DNA of 64,000 nucleotides from the NCBI RefSeq assembly GCF_000425545.1, contig NZ_AUDQ01000007.1, positions 62,001-126,000 of the forward strand. The letters are read 5' to 3'. Of the stretch, positions 53,586 to 62,027 are shown in pieces. The stretch comes from Sporosarcina ureae DSM 2281. Lineage in GTDB: Bacteria > Bacillota > Bacilli > Bacillales_A > Planococcaceae. A program made the position numbers and the translations under genes. The notes under the pieces are model-generated. The model was not told where the DNA came from and did not search any database. It saw nothing but the letters and a program-made list of their open reading frames with translations. The first letter of the stretch is position 1, and each line of letters starts with the position of its first letter.

Positions 53586-53813
53586 TTACCTAAATAAGAT
53601 GTTAATGTTTATGAATAGGCTAAATGCAGCTGCAAAGAATAGGAATATCGCTAAGCCTATTCTATTTGCTTTTAATTGACTGAATCCCAAGAGTAATAGC
53701 ATCACGCCCAAAAGAATCTGCATATAAGGCAAAGTAACATTTTCACCAGTTAGTAAACTGTAGCTAGATACAGAAGCTACTATGACTCCTAATATAGCAA
53801 TTATTATATTCAT
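53586..53813 (-). CDS. DUF3953 (YczI-like) small membrane protein
   Basis: 75-residue protein with three hydrophobic helices (about 2-20, 28-46, 52-72). The layout with LLTGENVTLPYMQILLGVMLLLLG is typical of the YczI/DUF3953 family of Bacillales. Function unknown. Another member-like gene lies at 55532-55768. GGAGGTTTTT precedes the ATG. Confidence 0.78.
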   Translation of the reverse strand: MNIIIAILGVIVASVSSYSLLTGENVTLPYMQILLGVMLLLLGFSQLKANRIGLAIFLFFAAAFSLFININILFR

Positions 53814-53868
53814 TATGTAAAAACCTCCATATGAGAATCGGATTTAAATAATAGATCACTTTATCATT

Positions 53869-54036
53869 TCAAGTATTAATTTTCATTATTTTCATTACAC
53901 TATAATTCACAATCCAAAATAATAGCGGGATACACGCTGCATAATTTTTCTTGCTATCAGGTAATGAGATGATTGCTAACGCAAATATAAAAATACTAGG
54001 AATGAGTAGCGTCCAATATAATTTTCTTTTAGTCAT
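53869..54036 (-). CDS. Small predicted membrane protein (55 residues)
   Basis: Frame from an ATG at 54036 to a TGA at 53869: MTKRKLYWTLLIPSIFIFAL, a short polar section PDSKKNY, then a second hydrophobic helix ACIPLLFWIVNYSVM and a Lys/Ile tail. Two membrane helices with positive ends look protein-like. The ribosome site is weak (GAAGTG further upstream). No family recognised. The rest of the 53814-54155 gap shows nothing else. Confidence 0.5.
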   Translation of the reverse strand: MTKRKLYWTLLIPSIFIFALAIISLPDSKKNYAACIPLLFWIVNYSVMKIMKINT

Positions 54037-54155
54037 CTTTACATTTCACTTCTTTTCTAGAAATTTATTAGACAAGTACAATCCATCTATCTTATGTTAT
54101 TTTTTAAATCAATTACTCTTGAATAGTTAAGAACTGCACGCCATTACGGAATCGT

Positions 54156-55393
54156 CTATGCACGCCTTTTTAAAAATACACTACGACCATTCCCTATAAG
54201 GCTTTGTATTAAAGATATCCAAACATTATGGTGAGGGTTTGGAGATTTAGATTTACCGATTCTTGCTAACTGCTGTTCATACCAACCTATTTCTAATAAG
54301 GAAGCACTCTTGTCTAGTAGTTTAATCCCCGTTCGAATCGGTTTTGTATGAACGGTTTCATAGCCACCAGTAAAAGCTTTATTTGCCAAGTCCGGCACTA
54401 AGGCAAAAGGTCTTGCAACTCCAACCATATCAATTTCTCCGTTGGTAATAGCCTCCTCCATCCCTTTTTGAGTACGAAAGCCGCCTGTAACTACTATAGG
54501 TGTAGAGATTACTTTTTGAGCCTTTTTTGCATAGTCTATAAAATATGCTTCACGTTTGATTGTGGTTTCTTTTACATCTGCCCCCATCATGATCGGATTC
54601 TCGTAATTCCCACCTGAAATTTCAATGAGATCCATCCCTGTTTCGGACATTCTTCGAAGAACTTCCATAGACTCATCTTCAGTGAATCCACCCTTTTGAA
54701 AATCTGCAGAGTTGAGTTTAATACCTATTGGAAAAGAACTTCCTACTTGTTTCCGGATTTCATTATACGTTTCTTCCAAAAACCTCATTGATTTGCTAAA
54801 GTTCCGCCCCATTCATCTGTACGTTGATTATGATAAGGGGATAAAAATTGGTTAACAAGGTATCCGTGTGCTGCATGGGTTTGTACACCTGTAAAGCCTG
54901 CTTTTTTCGCAATTCTTGCAGCTTCTCCAAATCGGTTAATTATATCTACAATCTCGGACGCCTGGAGAGCACGTGGTTCCTTGAAGAATCGTTGTAACCC
55001 ACCTGTAAGAGGCACTGCACTCGGGGCTACAGGTTCTTTTGAAATCATTTTCGGTGATTGCTTTCCTGGATGATTAAGCTGCATCCACAGGTGGGTTTCA
55101 TTTTCAGTTCCCGCTTTCGCCCACTTCATTAACATCTCTATATCCCGTTCATCTTCTATTGCGACGATATTTGGCTCCCCTAAAGCATTTCAATCTACCA
55201 TAACATTACCTGTTACAACAAGACCAGCGCCACCGTCAGCCCAAGTTTTATATAAAGTCACCAATGCCGGAGTCGGATTTTGATGAGCCGTTCCTAAAGC
55301 TTCACTCATGGCAGACTTAAATATTCTATTCTTAATGATGGTTCCGTTTGGAAGTTGTAGAGAATTACTCAACACGGACTTAGATTGATTCAT
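54156..55393 (-). pseudogene. Broken NADH:flavin oxidoreductase (old yellow enzyme family)
   Basis: Remnant of an FMN-dependent oxidoreductase of about 410 codons. Three pieces read in order: 55393-55190 (GTIIKNRIFKSAMSEALG), 55189-54785 (LWMQLNHPGKQSPK, THAAHGYLVNQFLSPYHNQRTDEWGG), and 54812-54156 (PIGIKLNSADFQKGGF, DLIEISGGNYENP). Two lesions are visible: a TGA at 55192-55190, where the family has Arg (VMVD-stop-NALG), so CGA to TGA fits; and a one-base loss near 54795 (AAATCAATG for AAATCAAATG). Both must be sequence errors for the gene to work. The N-terminal start has GGAGACAA upstream. Confidence 0.88.
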
Positions 55394-55531
55394 TTATCGT
55401 TTGTCTCCTTATTTTTCAAGTATTATAGAAAAGCCATTATGACATCAAGTTATTTTTGGTGAACTAGATTTTAACAGGTTTTGCATACTTCATTTAAACT
55501 AGTAGAATAAAAAATTCCTTAATTGCGCCGT

Positions 55532-55768
55532 TTAGTTCAATACAAAAATAAAGATGTATAGAATAAGAAGGAGCACAAAAATTATGATATTCATGTATGC
55601 TTGACCTTCATCTTCTTTTTTACGTATATCTCTTATCGATGTAAATAGAGTAAACCCACCTAGTAACAATACGTAATAAATCATATATTCAAATCTTTTC
55701 GTAACTAGCATAATAATACCTGCTAGTACGACTGTGATTGGTAATGCTATATTCAGTATTTTCAACAT
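55532..55768 (-). CDS. DUF3953-like small membrane protein
   Basis: 78-residue protein with three hydrophobic helices (about 5-24, 29-46, 58-77) and a charged RDIRKKEDEGQ loop between the second and third. Same size and layout as the protein at 53586-53813, and probably related to the YczI/DUF3953 group. GGGGGAGG lies upstream of the ATG. It overlaps the end of an open remnant frame (55762-56013). Confidence 0.7.
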   Translation of the reverse strand: MLKILNIALPITVVLAGIIMLVTKRFEYMIYYVLLLGGFTLFTSIRDIRKKEDEGQAYMNIIIFVLLLILYIFIFVLN

Positions 55769-56013
55769 AGCCCTCCCCCTTTACTGATTTCCATAGCGGT
55801 ACTTTCATTCTCTGGCAATAAATATGGATTGTTTTTCCGATTAATCGAATACACAGATTTCATTACTAATTGAATGTGAACACCTTTGAGCATTTTCACA
55901 ATAAAATATATGCCGAAAGAATAATCAACTGTTATGGGTACGTTTTTATTTTGTCGGAATCGATATATTATTTTATAGGAAAGCGATGGAACTTTAGTTG
56001 AATTTGAACAAGA
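55762..56013 (-). pseudogene. Start-less open frame, probable 5'-truncated remnant
   Basis: 83 codons open on the minus strand between a TGA at 56016-56014 and a TGA at 55764-55762, with no plausible start and no ribosome site. The translation looks protein-like: VPSLSYKIIYRFRQNKNVPI, then VDYSFGIYFIVKMLKGVHIQ and NRKNNPYLLPENESTAMEIS. I do not recognise the parent family. It could be the C-terminal part of a deleted gene; chance in AT-rich DNA is the alternative. Confidence 0.35.
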
Positions 56014-56017
56014 TCAT

Positions 56018-56045
56018 AAAAAACTGAATATAATTCAGTGTTTTT
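56018..56045. terminator. Small symmetrical terminator
   Basis: AAAAAACTGAAT, ATA loop, ATTCAGTGTTTTT. It directly follows the stop of the gene at 56048. Confidence 0.65.
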
Positions 56046-56047
56046 AC

Positions 56048-56497
56048 TTATCTTAACAACCACGGAATATTTAATTGTATTTCAAATTGAACAGTCGGCT
56101 TAGGAAAGTCGTCTGGAACTAAATCTAAATCCTTTTCGTTAAAATCTATTTCGACCTCATCACAATTAGGTATCGAAACTCCTTTTTCACTATTAGTCAG
56201 TAGCTGTAATTGCGGTCCATCAATAATTTTACCGACAATATGATAAAATGCGCCGTATAAATGTGTGCCATCATCCATTTCCATATACTCGGAAATCTCA
56301 CCTTCTTTACGCGGGTCAATACCCAGTATATTAAATAAATGTTTGACTTCTGATGAGAATGTGTCACAAGCTAAAATATAATTAGCACAATAATCGCAGT
56401 CACAATCTTCCGTGATAAAATGGTGCTTTTCATAAAATTGCCTTGTTTTGTTTTCATCTATTTCAAGTACATAACTTCCTACCTTAATTCGATCCAT
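56048..56497 (-). CDS. Uncharacterised acidic protein with a cysteine cluster
   Basis: 149-residue soluble acidic protein. Near residue 32 it has EDCDCDYCANYILAC, a five-cysteine cluster suitable for a metal site. It then has VKHLFNILGIDPRKEGE, an LYGAFYHIVGKIIDGP segment and a very acidic C-terminal part (DEVEIDFNEKDLDLVPDDF). I recall similar hypothetical proteins in Bacillales but no function; the size and scattered occurrence resemble immunity proteins, which is only a guess. Single gene. Confidence 0.7.
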   Translation of the reverse strand: MDRIKVGSYVLEIDENKTRQFYEKHHFITEDCDCDYCANYILACDTFSSEVKHLFNILGIDPRKEGEISEYMEMDDGTHLYGAFYHIVGKIIDGPQLQLLTNSEKGVSIPNCDEVEIDFNEKDLDLVPDDFPKPTVQFEIQLNIPWLLR

Positions 56498-56554
56498 AAC
56501 TTCACTCTAATCTATATATAATTTTATAGAAGGTTTCTTCAATGTTCATTTTAG

Positions 56555-56679
56555 TCAACTGAGCTCCATTTCCAATTCATGAATTGCATTCGGCAACGGA
56601 ATGATCAACATGCCTATAATAAGCATTAATCGTATCCCCCAAAAAACCCACAAATCATATTTGGTTTTAACTTACTCAT
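56555..56679 (-). pseudogene. Short frameshifted frame in a T6-G5 run
   Basis: After TAGGAGAA, an ATG at 56679 starts MSKLKPNMICGFFGGYD and stops. If the run TTTTTTGGGGG had one more T, the frame would continue WGIRLMLIIGMLIIPLPNAI then HELEMELS to a TGA at 56555, giving a 41-residue membrane peptide. The good ribosome site and hydrophobic continuation suggest a decayed or slippage-controlled gene. Nothing else is seen in the 56498-56870 gap besides a terminator near 56814. Confidence 0.35.
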
Positions 56680-56813
56680 GCTTTTCTCCTAATAACTTAC
56701 TTCTACTCTTATTCATTAAGCATACAATCTTCTATTACAATAACAAACAATACAGAATTGGTAAAATAGTATAATTATTTTATTCAATTCTAATAATGAC
56801 TACTTTTGTAAAT

Positions 56814-56840
56814 AAAAAAGCTACCTTTTAGATAGGTAGC
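56814..56840 (-). terminator. Intrinsic terminator of the gene at 56871
   Basis: Minus-strand GGCTACCT / AGGTAGC stem with a short loop and six T. Confidence 0.8.
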
Positions 56841-56870
56841 CTAAACTTCCACAATCAAGAATTGGTTTGC

Positions 56871-57341
56871 TTAAAAGGAAGAATTGTCTAATTGTTGGTT
56901 GGATAATCGCACAATAGATTGGTTCAAAGATGCTTGCGTGATGTTTTTACTATTATCTCCGTATAAGACATCATCAATTAATTCACTAATTTCATACCAA
57001 CGATCTTGTTCTTCATCGAGGAAATGATCTCGCGCAATTGTATACACCTTATAAGCATTTTCAATTGCTAATCGTGGATCATCCACGATTTGTCTTAACA
57101 AATATCGTACATAGTATTTGGCACTATCTTCGTAAGAGGGTTCCGTAATGTCTAGCTCATATAAAGCCCTATTAAAGTAATCTTCTACTTCAAATATATT
57201 CAAAGGTTCTGTTAGAGAAGCTAGTATATTTAGAGATGGCGTTGACATTCGATTGTGCAACATAGTAAAAGCCCACTCTATATAATCAATAGCTAGTACT
57301 GTGCCTTCAAGTTTCTTAAAATACAAAACTTCCGTTTCCAT
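56871..57341 (-). CDS. Uncharacterised protein
   Basis: 156-residue soluble, mostly helical and acidic protein. I chose the ATG at 57341, preceded by GAGGAG at seven bases. Useful segments for searching: LEGTVLAIDYIEWAFTMLHN, NIFEVEDYFNRALYELDI and YVRYLLRQIVDDPRLAIENA. No signal peptide, membrane helix or known motif. Small acidic helical proteins of this kind occur as immunity proteins of polymorphic toxins, but no toxin is adjacent. Confidence 0.7.
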   Translation of the reverse strand: METEVLYFKKLEGTVLAIDYIEWAFTMLHNRMSTPSLNILASLTEPLNIFEVEDYFNRALYELDITEPSYEDSAKYYVRYLLRQIVDDPRLAIENAYKVYTIARDHFLDEEQDRWYEISELIDDVLYGDNSKNITQASLNQSIVRLSNQQLDNSSF

Positions 57342-57413
57342 AACCATACTCCTCATGTTGTACGCATATTCTTGAAAAACACCTGATGCTAGAATGGAAT
57401 CTTTAAAGATTTG

Positions 57414-57815
57414 TTATACCTTTGTAGAATTCACATCACCAATCACTTTATATATAACACCGCCAAAAGCTAATTGAATAGGAATCAACGAAAGTATAAT
57501 AGCTATAAACTGACTAAGTGTCTTGATCCATCCTTTTAAACCTAACAAATCATTGATCAAGTAGTTTGCTAGTTGAATAAAACCAAACACAATACCAATC
57601 GAGACAATAAATGCAATCACTATTAAAACAAGTTGCGAAATTGTAATCTTTTTTATTTTTTCCAATTTACTAATACTACCATCAGAAATGGAAAATAAAA
57701 TATAAGTTAATGGCACTAATAATAAAAACCATTCTGTATAACCAAATGCGATCCACGAAACACCAATTCCTAAAAGCAGAATCCATCCGATTATGTTTAA
57801 CGTCTTTTTATTCAT
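57414..57815 (-). CDS. Four-helix membrane protein of unknown function
   Basis: 133-residue integral membrane protein with four hydrophobic helices (about 8-25, 27-43, 57-85, 100-125). Between the second and third is ISDGSISKLEKIKK, a charged cytoplasmic loop. No family recognised; the plan resembles small uncharacterised Bacillales membrane proteins. A CAGGTG ribosome-like site lies before the ATG. It may share a transcript with the gene at 56871, 72 bases downstream. Confidence 0.7.
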   Translation of the reverse strand: MNKKTLNIIGWILLLGIGVSWIAFGYTEWFLLLVPLTYILFSISDGSISKLEKIKKITISQLVLIVIAFIVSIGIVFGFIQLANYLINDLLGLKGWIKTLSQFIAIILSLIPIQLAFGGVIYKVIGDVNSTKV

Positions 57816-57912
57816 CTAAACACCTGCCTCCCAAAAGTTAGTTATTGCGTTATTTGGATCTTTTATTGAACTATAACTTTAAAAGCATGTAACTGTTTGA
57901 GTAGAAGTTATT

Positions 57913-58221
57913 CTATTTTTTAAATCTGTCTCCTGCATTCATATAAAAAAGCATAAATGCAACGATGGCAATAAATAAAACAAGACCAAAGTAGAACAAG
58001 GAATTGTTATTGTACACATCACTGAGTAACCAAAAAACCATACTACATGACAATGCAAACATCATCTTCCCCATGAATTTACAAAGTGCAACCACATCAT
58101 ATTTTTCTTTCTCTACTGGAGACATAGTGTTGTAGCCCGCAATGAACATTGAACCTTTGCCATTAATAAATACAATTCCTAAACCAATAAACACTCCGAT
58201 AACTAGTAGCATTATTATCAT
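57913..58221 (-). CDS. DUF3784 small membrane protein
   Basis: 102-residue membrane protein with a N-terminal helix (about 3-20), the DUF3784 signature GKGSMFIAGYNTMSPVEKEKYD (about 26-47) and two further helices (about 52-70, 75-95). The GYNTMS-EK-KYD pattern is distinctive. Function unknown; such genes are often scattered in accessory regions of Firmicutes. GAGGGATC lies upstream of the ATG. Confidence 0.85.
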   Translation of the reverse strand: MIIMLLVIGVFIGLGIVFINGKGSMFIAGYNTMSPVEKEKYDVVALCKFMGKMMFALSCSMVFWLLSDVYNNNSLFYFGLVLFIAIVAFMLFYMNAGDRFKK

Positions 58222-58414
58222 ATTGATCCCTCACTTAGATATTCTTTCTTACTTTACATACGAGTGAATACTATAAAAGTTTCATCCCATATTCAAATAG
58301 TTCGATTAGTGAACTATTTCCGCGTGTAGAACTATATATCTAGAGATTTGCTAAGCCCATACAATAGTCCGTACTACAACACCTAACACGCAGTAATTAT
58401 CTTCAAATCAACAT

Positions 58415-58481
58415 AAAAAGCACCCGTATAAGAACGTTCATGAATGTTTACACAAACATGTCCGTTTCTCGCACAAGTGCT
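58415..58481. repeat. Dispersed hairpin repeat, copy C
   Basis: AAAAAGCACCCGTAT ... TTCATGAATGTTTACAC ... GCACAAGTGC then TAATTTT. It resembles copy A (52272-52340) in stem and loop and lies 14 bases after the hslO stop, so it probably works as its terminator. Confidence 0.7.
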
Positions 58482-58494
58482 AATTTTCATTTCA

Positions 58495-59358
58495 TTAAAA
58501 ACTTACTTCTTTCAGTGCTTCCAAATGCTCGGTATCGAAGTAATAGGTTTCATTGCAAAAATGACAATTCGCTTCGGCGTGTCCGTCCGTGTTAATTATG
58601 TCTTGAATTTCTTCACGGCCTAAACTGATAATCGCATTGGAGATCCGGTCCAGAGAGCATTGACACTGAAATTGAACGGGCATACTTTCTAACACCGTGA
58701 CATTTTCCGATCCTAGTACGTGTTCAAGTATTTGTTCAGGTGTACTTCCTTCTTCGATTATGGAAGAAAGTGGCGCAATCATTTTCATTCGTTCTTCAAT
58801 CCTAAACATTACTTCCTCATCTGCGCCCGGCATGAGTTGAATAATAAATCCACCTGCGGCTTTAACTGTATAATCTGGATTCACTAACACGCCTACTCCC
58901 ACAGCAGAGATCGTTTGTTCAGATTTAGCAAGATACGATGTATAGTCTTCACCAATTTCCCCGGAAATGAGAGGGATTTGTCCTACGAAAGGATACATCA
59001 GCCCCACATCTTTTGAGACTGTTAGCAATCCATTCGTTCCAACTGCCTTTCCGACTTCGTTCAATTCTATGGCAATTTGGGGATTCGAGACATATCCTCG
59101 AACTTCACCTTTTGCGTTCGAATCCACAATAATTGTACCGAGTGGGCCGCCACCATTAATTTTTACCGATACTTTCTCCTTACCCTTTAACATAGAGCCA
59201 AGAATTAAACCAGCAGTCATGGAACGTCCAAGGGCATCTGCAGCTGTTGGCCAAGCCGCATGCCGTCGCTGTGCTTCTGCTACTGTTGTAGTTGAATTCA
59301 CGGCGTACGCGCGCACTTGATTTTGATACGCCACCGCTTTTACTAAATAGTCATTCAT
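58495..59358 (-). CDS. hslO: Hsp33 redox-regulated chaperone
   Basis: Holdase activated by oxidative unfolding. 287 residues from the ATG at 59358, nine bases after AAAGG; a GTG three codons earlier is less well placed. The four zinc-binding cysteines of the redox switch are present: QCQCSLDR near residue 235 and CHFC near 268. Landmarks: [50 protein letters not shown]. Stand-alone. Confidence 0.96.
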   Translation of the reverse strand: MNDYLVKAVAYQNQVRAYAVNSTTTVAEAQRRHAAWPTAADALGRSMTAGLILGSMLKGKEKVSVKINGGGPLGTIIVDSNAKGEVRGYVSNPQIAIELNEVGKAVGTNGLLTVSKDVGLMYPFVGQIPLISGEIGEDYTSYLAKSEQTISAVGVGVLVNPDYTVKAAGGFIIQLMPGADEEVMFRIEERMKMIAPLSSIIEEGSTPEQILEHVLGSENVTVLESMPVQFQCQCSLDRISNAIISLGREEIQDIINTDGHAEANCHFCNETYYFDTEHLEALKEVSF

Positions 59359-59533
59359 TCTATACACCCTTTCTATAGCCCTACACGTTTAGTTGAGCTT
59401 TGTTTCTCGTAATTTTTCGGGTGTTACATTATTTCCAAATGGATCGAGACTTTTTATACTATCATATGATTTTCAATATGCATAATGTTCAACTTCGCTC
59501 ACTAAAAAGAGTGTTTAAGTCTATACATCCATT

Positions 59534-59581
59534 AAAAAAGCTAGCATGCAGATGGTAGTAGATCGTCTGCATGCTAGCTTT
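59534..59581 (-). terminator. Intrinsic terminator of the O-methyltransferase gene
   Basis: AAAGCTAGCATGCAGA and TCTGCATGCTAGCTTT form a perfect 16-bp stem with a 13-base loop; six T follow on the minus strand. Confidence 0.95.
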
Positions 59582-59592
59582 GACTTTTAGTT

Positions 59593-60240
59593 CTATGAAC
59601 GTACCGGTTGAACTTGCGATATCGTCAATCCATCACCAATCGGCAACAATACTGACGTCAAACGAGGATGCTGTGCTGTGTATTCATTGAACTTCCGCAT
59701 GTTCTCTGTGTATTGCTTATCTAGGAAGGACGGGTTGGCTACTGAACCGCCCGCCAACACGTTATCAGCTACAATTACCGCATTCGGTTCAGCCAGCTCT
59801 AAACAGCCGTCTAAATAGTTTTGGTAATTTTCTTTATCCGCGTCAATGAAAAAGAAATCGAATGTTTTCCCTTCCGCTTTCAATGCTTTTAAGCTATCTA
59901 CAGCAAGTCCTGTCTTATACGTCACTTGTTCACCAAATCCTGCCTTCGTTAAATTAGATTTCGCTAACGTCGCAAATGACTCCTCTAATTCCAGTGAAGT
60001 CAAATGTCCTTCCTCGTTAAATCCTCTCGCAAGACATATACCGCTATATCCGCCAAGTGCACCAATTTCAAGAACATTTTTGGCACCCGTCAACGAAACG
60101 AGCATCGTTAATGTTTTGCCCGACGCTGGAGAAACCGAGATCGAACGCATACCATTTTCTTGGATTGATAACAGCACATCCTCTAGAACTTGATCAGTTG
60201 AAACAAAGGTTTGGTCAATATATTGGTTAATAACTTTCAT
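59593..60240 (-). CDS. SAM-dependent O-methyltransferase (caffeoyl-CoA type)
   Basis: 215-residue class I methyltransferase of the O-methyltransferase family 3. The ATG at 60240 follows GGAGGAGAA. Motifs: VLEIGALGGYSGICLARG (SAM-binding motif I, about 55-72), FDFFFIDADKENYQNYLDGCLEL with metal-ligand acidic residues, and VADNVLAGGSV. Substrate unknown; bacterial members methylate catechols or other hydroxylated aromatics. Forty bases after an HxlR regulator and probably co-transcribed with it. Confidence 0.9.
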   Translation of the reverse strand: MKVINQYIDQTFVSTDQVLEDVLLSIQENGMRSISVSPASGKTLTMLVSLTGAKNVLEIGALGGYSGICLARGFNEEGHLTSLELEESFATLAKSNLTKAGFGEQVTYKTGLAVDSLKALKAEGKTFDFFFIDADKENYQNYLDGCLELAEPNAVIVADNVLAGGSVANPSFLDKQYTENMRKFNEYTAQHPRLTSVLLPIGDGLTISQVQPVRS

Positions 60241-60279
60241 TTTATAAATTCTCCTCCACCTAGTCAATTGAATGCAGCA

Positions 60280-60639
60280 TTATTCATTTAACACACTTTC
60301 CGCCAGCACTTTAGATTTATCCCCATACACTTTAGTAATATGTACATCTCCCCATGCACATAACGAGCTTAAAATGGCTTCTAGACTTTGGCCGTACTCA
60401 CTCAATTCATACTCAACTTTAGGCGGTACTTGATTATAAACAATTCTATTGATCACTCCGTCCGCTTCTAATTCACGTAATTGTTGAGTTAACATCTTTT
60501 GTGTAATGTTTGGCATCAATCGTTTTAATTCACTTGTCCGCTTTCTACCATGTGTCAAATGACAAAGTATTACACACTTCCACTTACCACCTATTACTTC
60601 CAATGTTGCTTCCACACTAATATTATATTTTTTGCTCAT
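60280..60639 (-). CDS. HxlR family transcriptional regulator
   Basis: 119-residue winged-helix regulator. Family landmarks: VIGGKWKCVILCHLTHGRKR, SELKRLMPNITQKMLTQQLRELEADGVI and the wing VPPKVEYELSEYG. HxlR/HypR/CatR members respond to aldehydes, quinones or disulfide stress, often through an N-terminal cysteine; here the cysteine in KWKCVILC is placed similarly. It precedes the O-methyltransferase gene and diverges from the MFS pump at 60816, both likely targets. Confidence 0.92.
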   Translation of the reverse strand: MSKKYNISVEATLEVIGGKWKCVILCHLTHGRKRTSELKRLMPNITQKMLTQQLRELEADGVINRIVYNQVPPKVEYELSEYGQSLEAILSSLCAWGDVHITKVYGDKSKVLAESVLNE

Positions 60640-60815
60640 TTCTATCGCCTCCTCTTTTGATAGGCACTAAAAGGTGTCTACATTACTTTAAAGTGCGTAC
60701 TTCTCTTTTAGATTTCTATACTTCATACTAACATTTGCAAGTACATTTCACTACATCAACTGTATTCATGTCGTGAATGTGGCATGCAACTTATTAGTAG
60801 GAGGAACGTGAGAAA

Positions 60816-62027
60816 ATGTCAATTGATAAAAAACGCAGTACATTTGCATTGCTTGCATTAGTTATCAGTGCATTTGCGATAGGTACTACCGAATTTGTGA
60901 GTGTCGGACTATTACCACTCATCGCTCAAGATTTAGATATTTCTGTTTCACTAGCCGGATTAACTATTACCTTATATGCTGTAGGGGTGATGATTGGGGC
61001 TCCAATCCTCACCAGTTTAACTTCTAGATTACCTAGAAAGTCCGTCTTAATCTGGATCATGGTCATATTTATCATCGGAAACAGTATAGCCGCAGCCGCA
61101 ACAAGTCTAAGCGTATTACTGTTTGCGCGAATCATATCCGCATTTTCACATGGCGTGTTCATGTCTATAGGTGCTACAATCGCAGCGGATTTAGTGCCAG
61201 AAAATCGTAGAGCAAGTGCTATTTCCATCATGTTTACAGGATTAACAGTTGCTACGATTACAGGCGTTCCTTTTGGTACATTTATCGGTCAACAGTTAGG
61301 ATGGCGTTCTGCTTTTATTTTAATTGTGATTATAGGTATGATTGGACTTATTTCAAACAGCCTCCTAGTTCCTTCAAACTTACGGCAGAGCGCACCAACT
61401 ACATTGAAGGATCAAGCAAAACTTTTGACGAATAGTCGTTTACTAATAGTATTCGCTATTACAGCTTTAGGTTATGGCGGAACATTCGTTGTGTTCACCT
61501 ACTTATCTCCATTACTGCAGGAAGTGAACGGATTTAAGCAAAGCACGATTGTACTCATCTTGCTCGTCTACGGGATCGCAATCGCGATAGGAAATATGAT
61601 TGGCGGAAAACTGGCCAATAAAAACCCAATAAATTCGTTATTCTATATGTTTATCGCACAAGCCGTCATTTTATTCGTATTAACATTCACTGCACCATTT
61701 AAAGTGGCGGGCTTAATAACTATTATACTGATGGGTATATTCGCTTTTATGAATGTTCCAGGACTCCAAGTATATGTCGTCATCTTAGCGGAACGATTCA
61801 TTCCAAGTGCAGTCGATGTAGCCTCCGCTATAAATATTGCTGCCTTTAATGCCGGTATCGCCATTGGTGCGTATCTCGGTGGAGTCATTACGGATTCAAT
61901 CGGTATTATTCATACACCTTGGATTGGTGCAAGTATGGTGATCTTTGCAGCCATCTTAACGGGCATTAGCCGTTTGCTGGAGCGTAGAGACAATGTAACG
62001 GTACCTACACTGGAGGAGGTGATGTAA
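60816..62027 (+). CDS. MFS transporter, DHA1/AraJ-like
   Basis: Twelve-helix drug or metabolite exporter of 403 residues. AGGAGGAA precedes the ATG. The first helix FAIGTTEFVSVGLLPLIAQDL is typical of the AraJ/YdhP/PbuE subgroup of DHA1, and ITGVPFGTFIGQQLGWRSAF is the motif C region. Substrate unknown. It diverges from the HxlR gene. Its TAA is followed after two codons, in the same frame, by the truncated aldo/keto reductase. Confidence 0.9.
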   Translation: MSIDKKRSTFALLALVISAFAIGTTEFVSVGLLPLIAQDLDISVSLAGLTITLYAVGVMIGAPILTSLTSRLPRKSVLIWIMVIFIIGNSIAAAATSLSVLLFARIISAFSHGVFMSIGATIAADLVPENRRASAISIMFTGLTVATITGVPFGTFIGQQLGWRSAFILIVIIGMIGLISNSLLVPSNLRQSAPTTLKDQAKLLTNSRLLIVFAITALGYGGTFVVFTYLSPLLQEVNGFKQSTIVLILLVYGIAIAIGNMIGGKLANKNPINSLFYMFIAQAVILFVLTFTAPFKVAGLITIILMGIFAFMNVPGLQVYVVILAERFIPSAVDVASAINIAAFNAGIAIGAYLGGVITDSIGIIHTPWIGASMVIFAAILTGISRLLERRDNVTVPTLEEVM

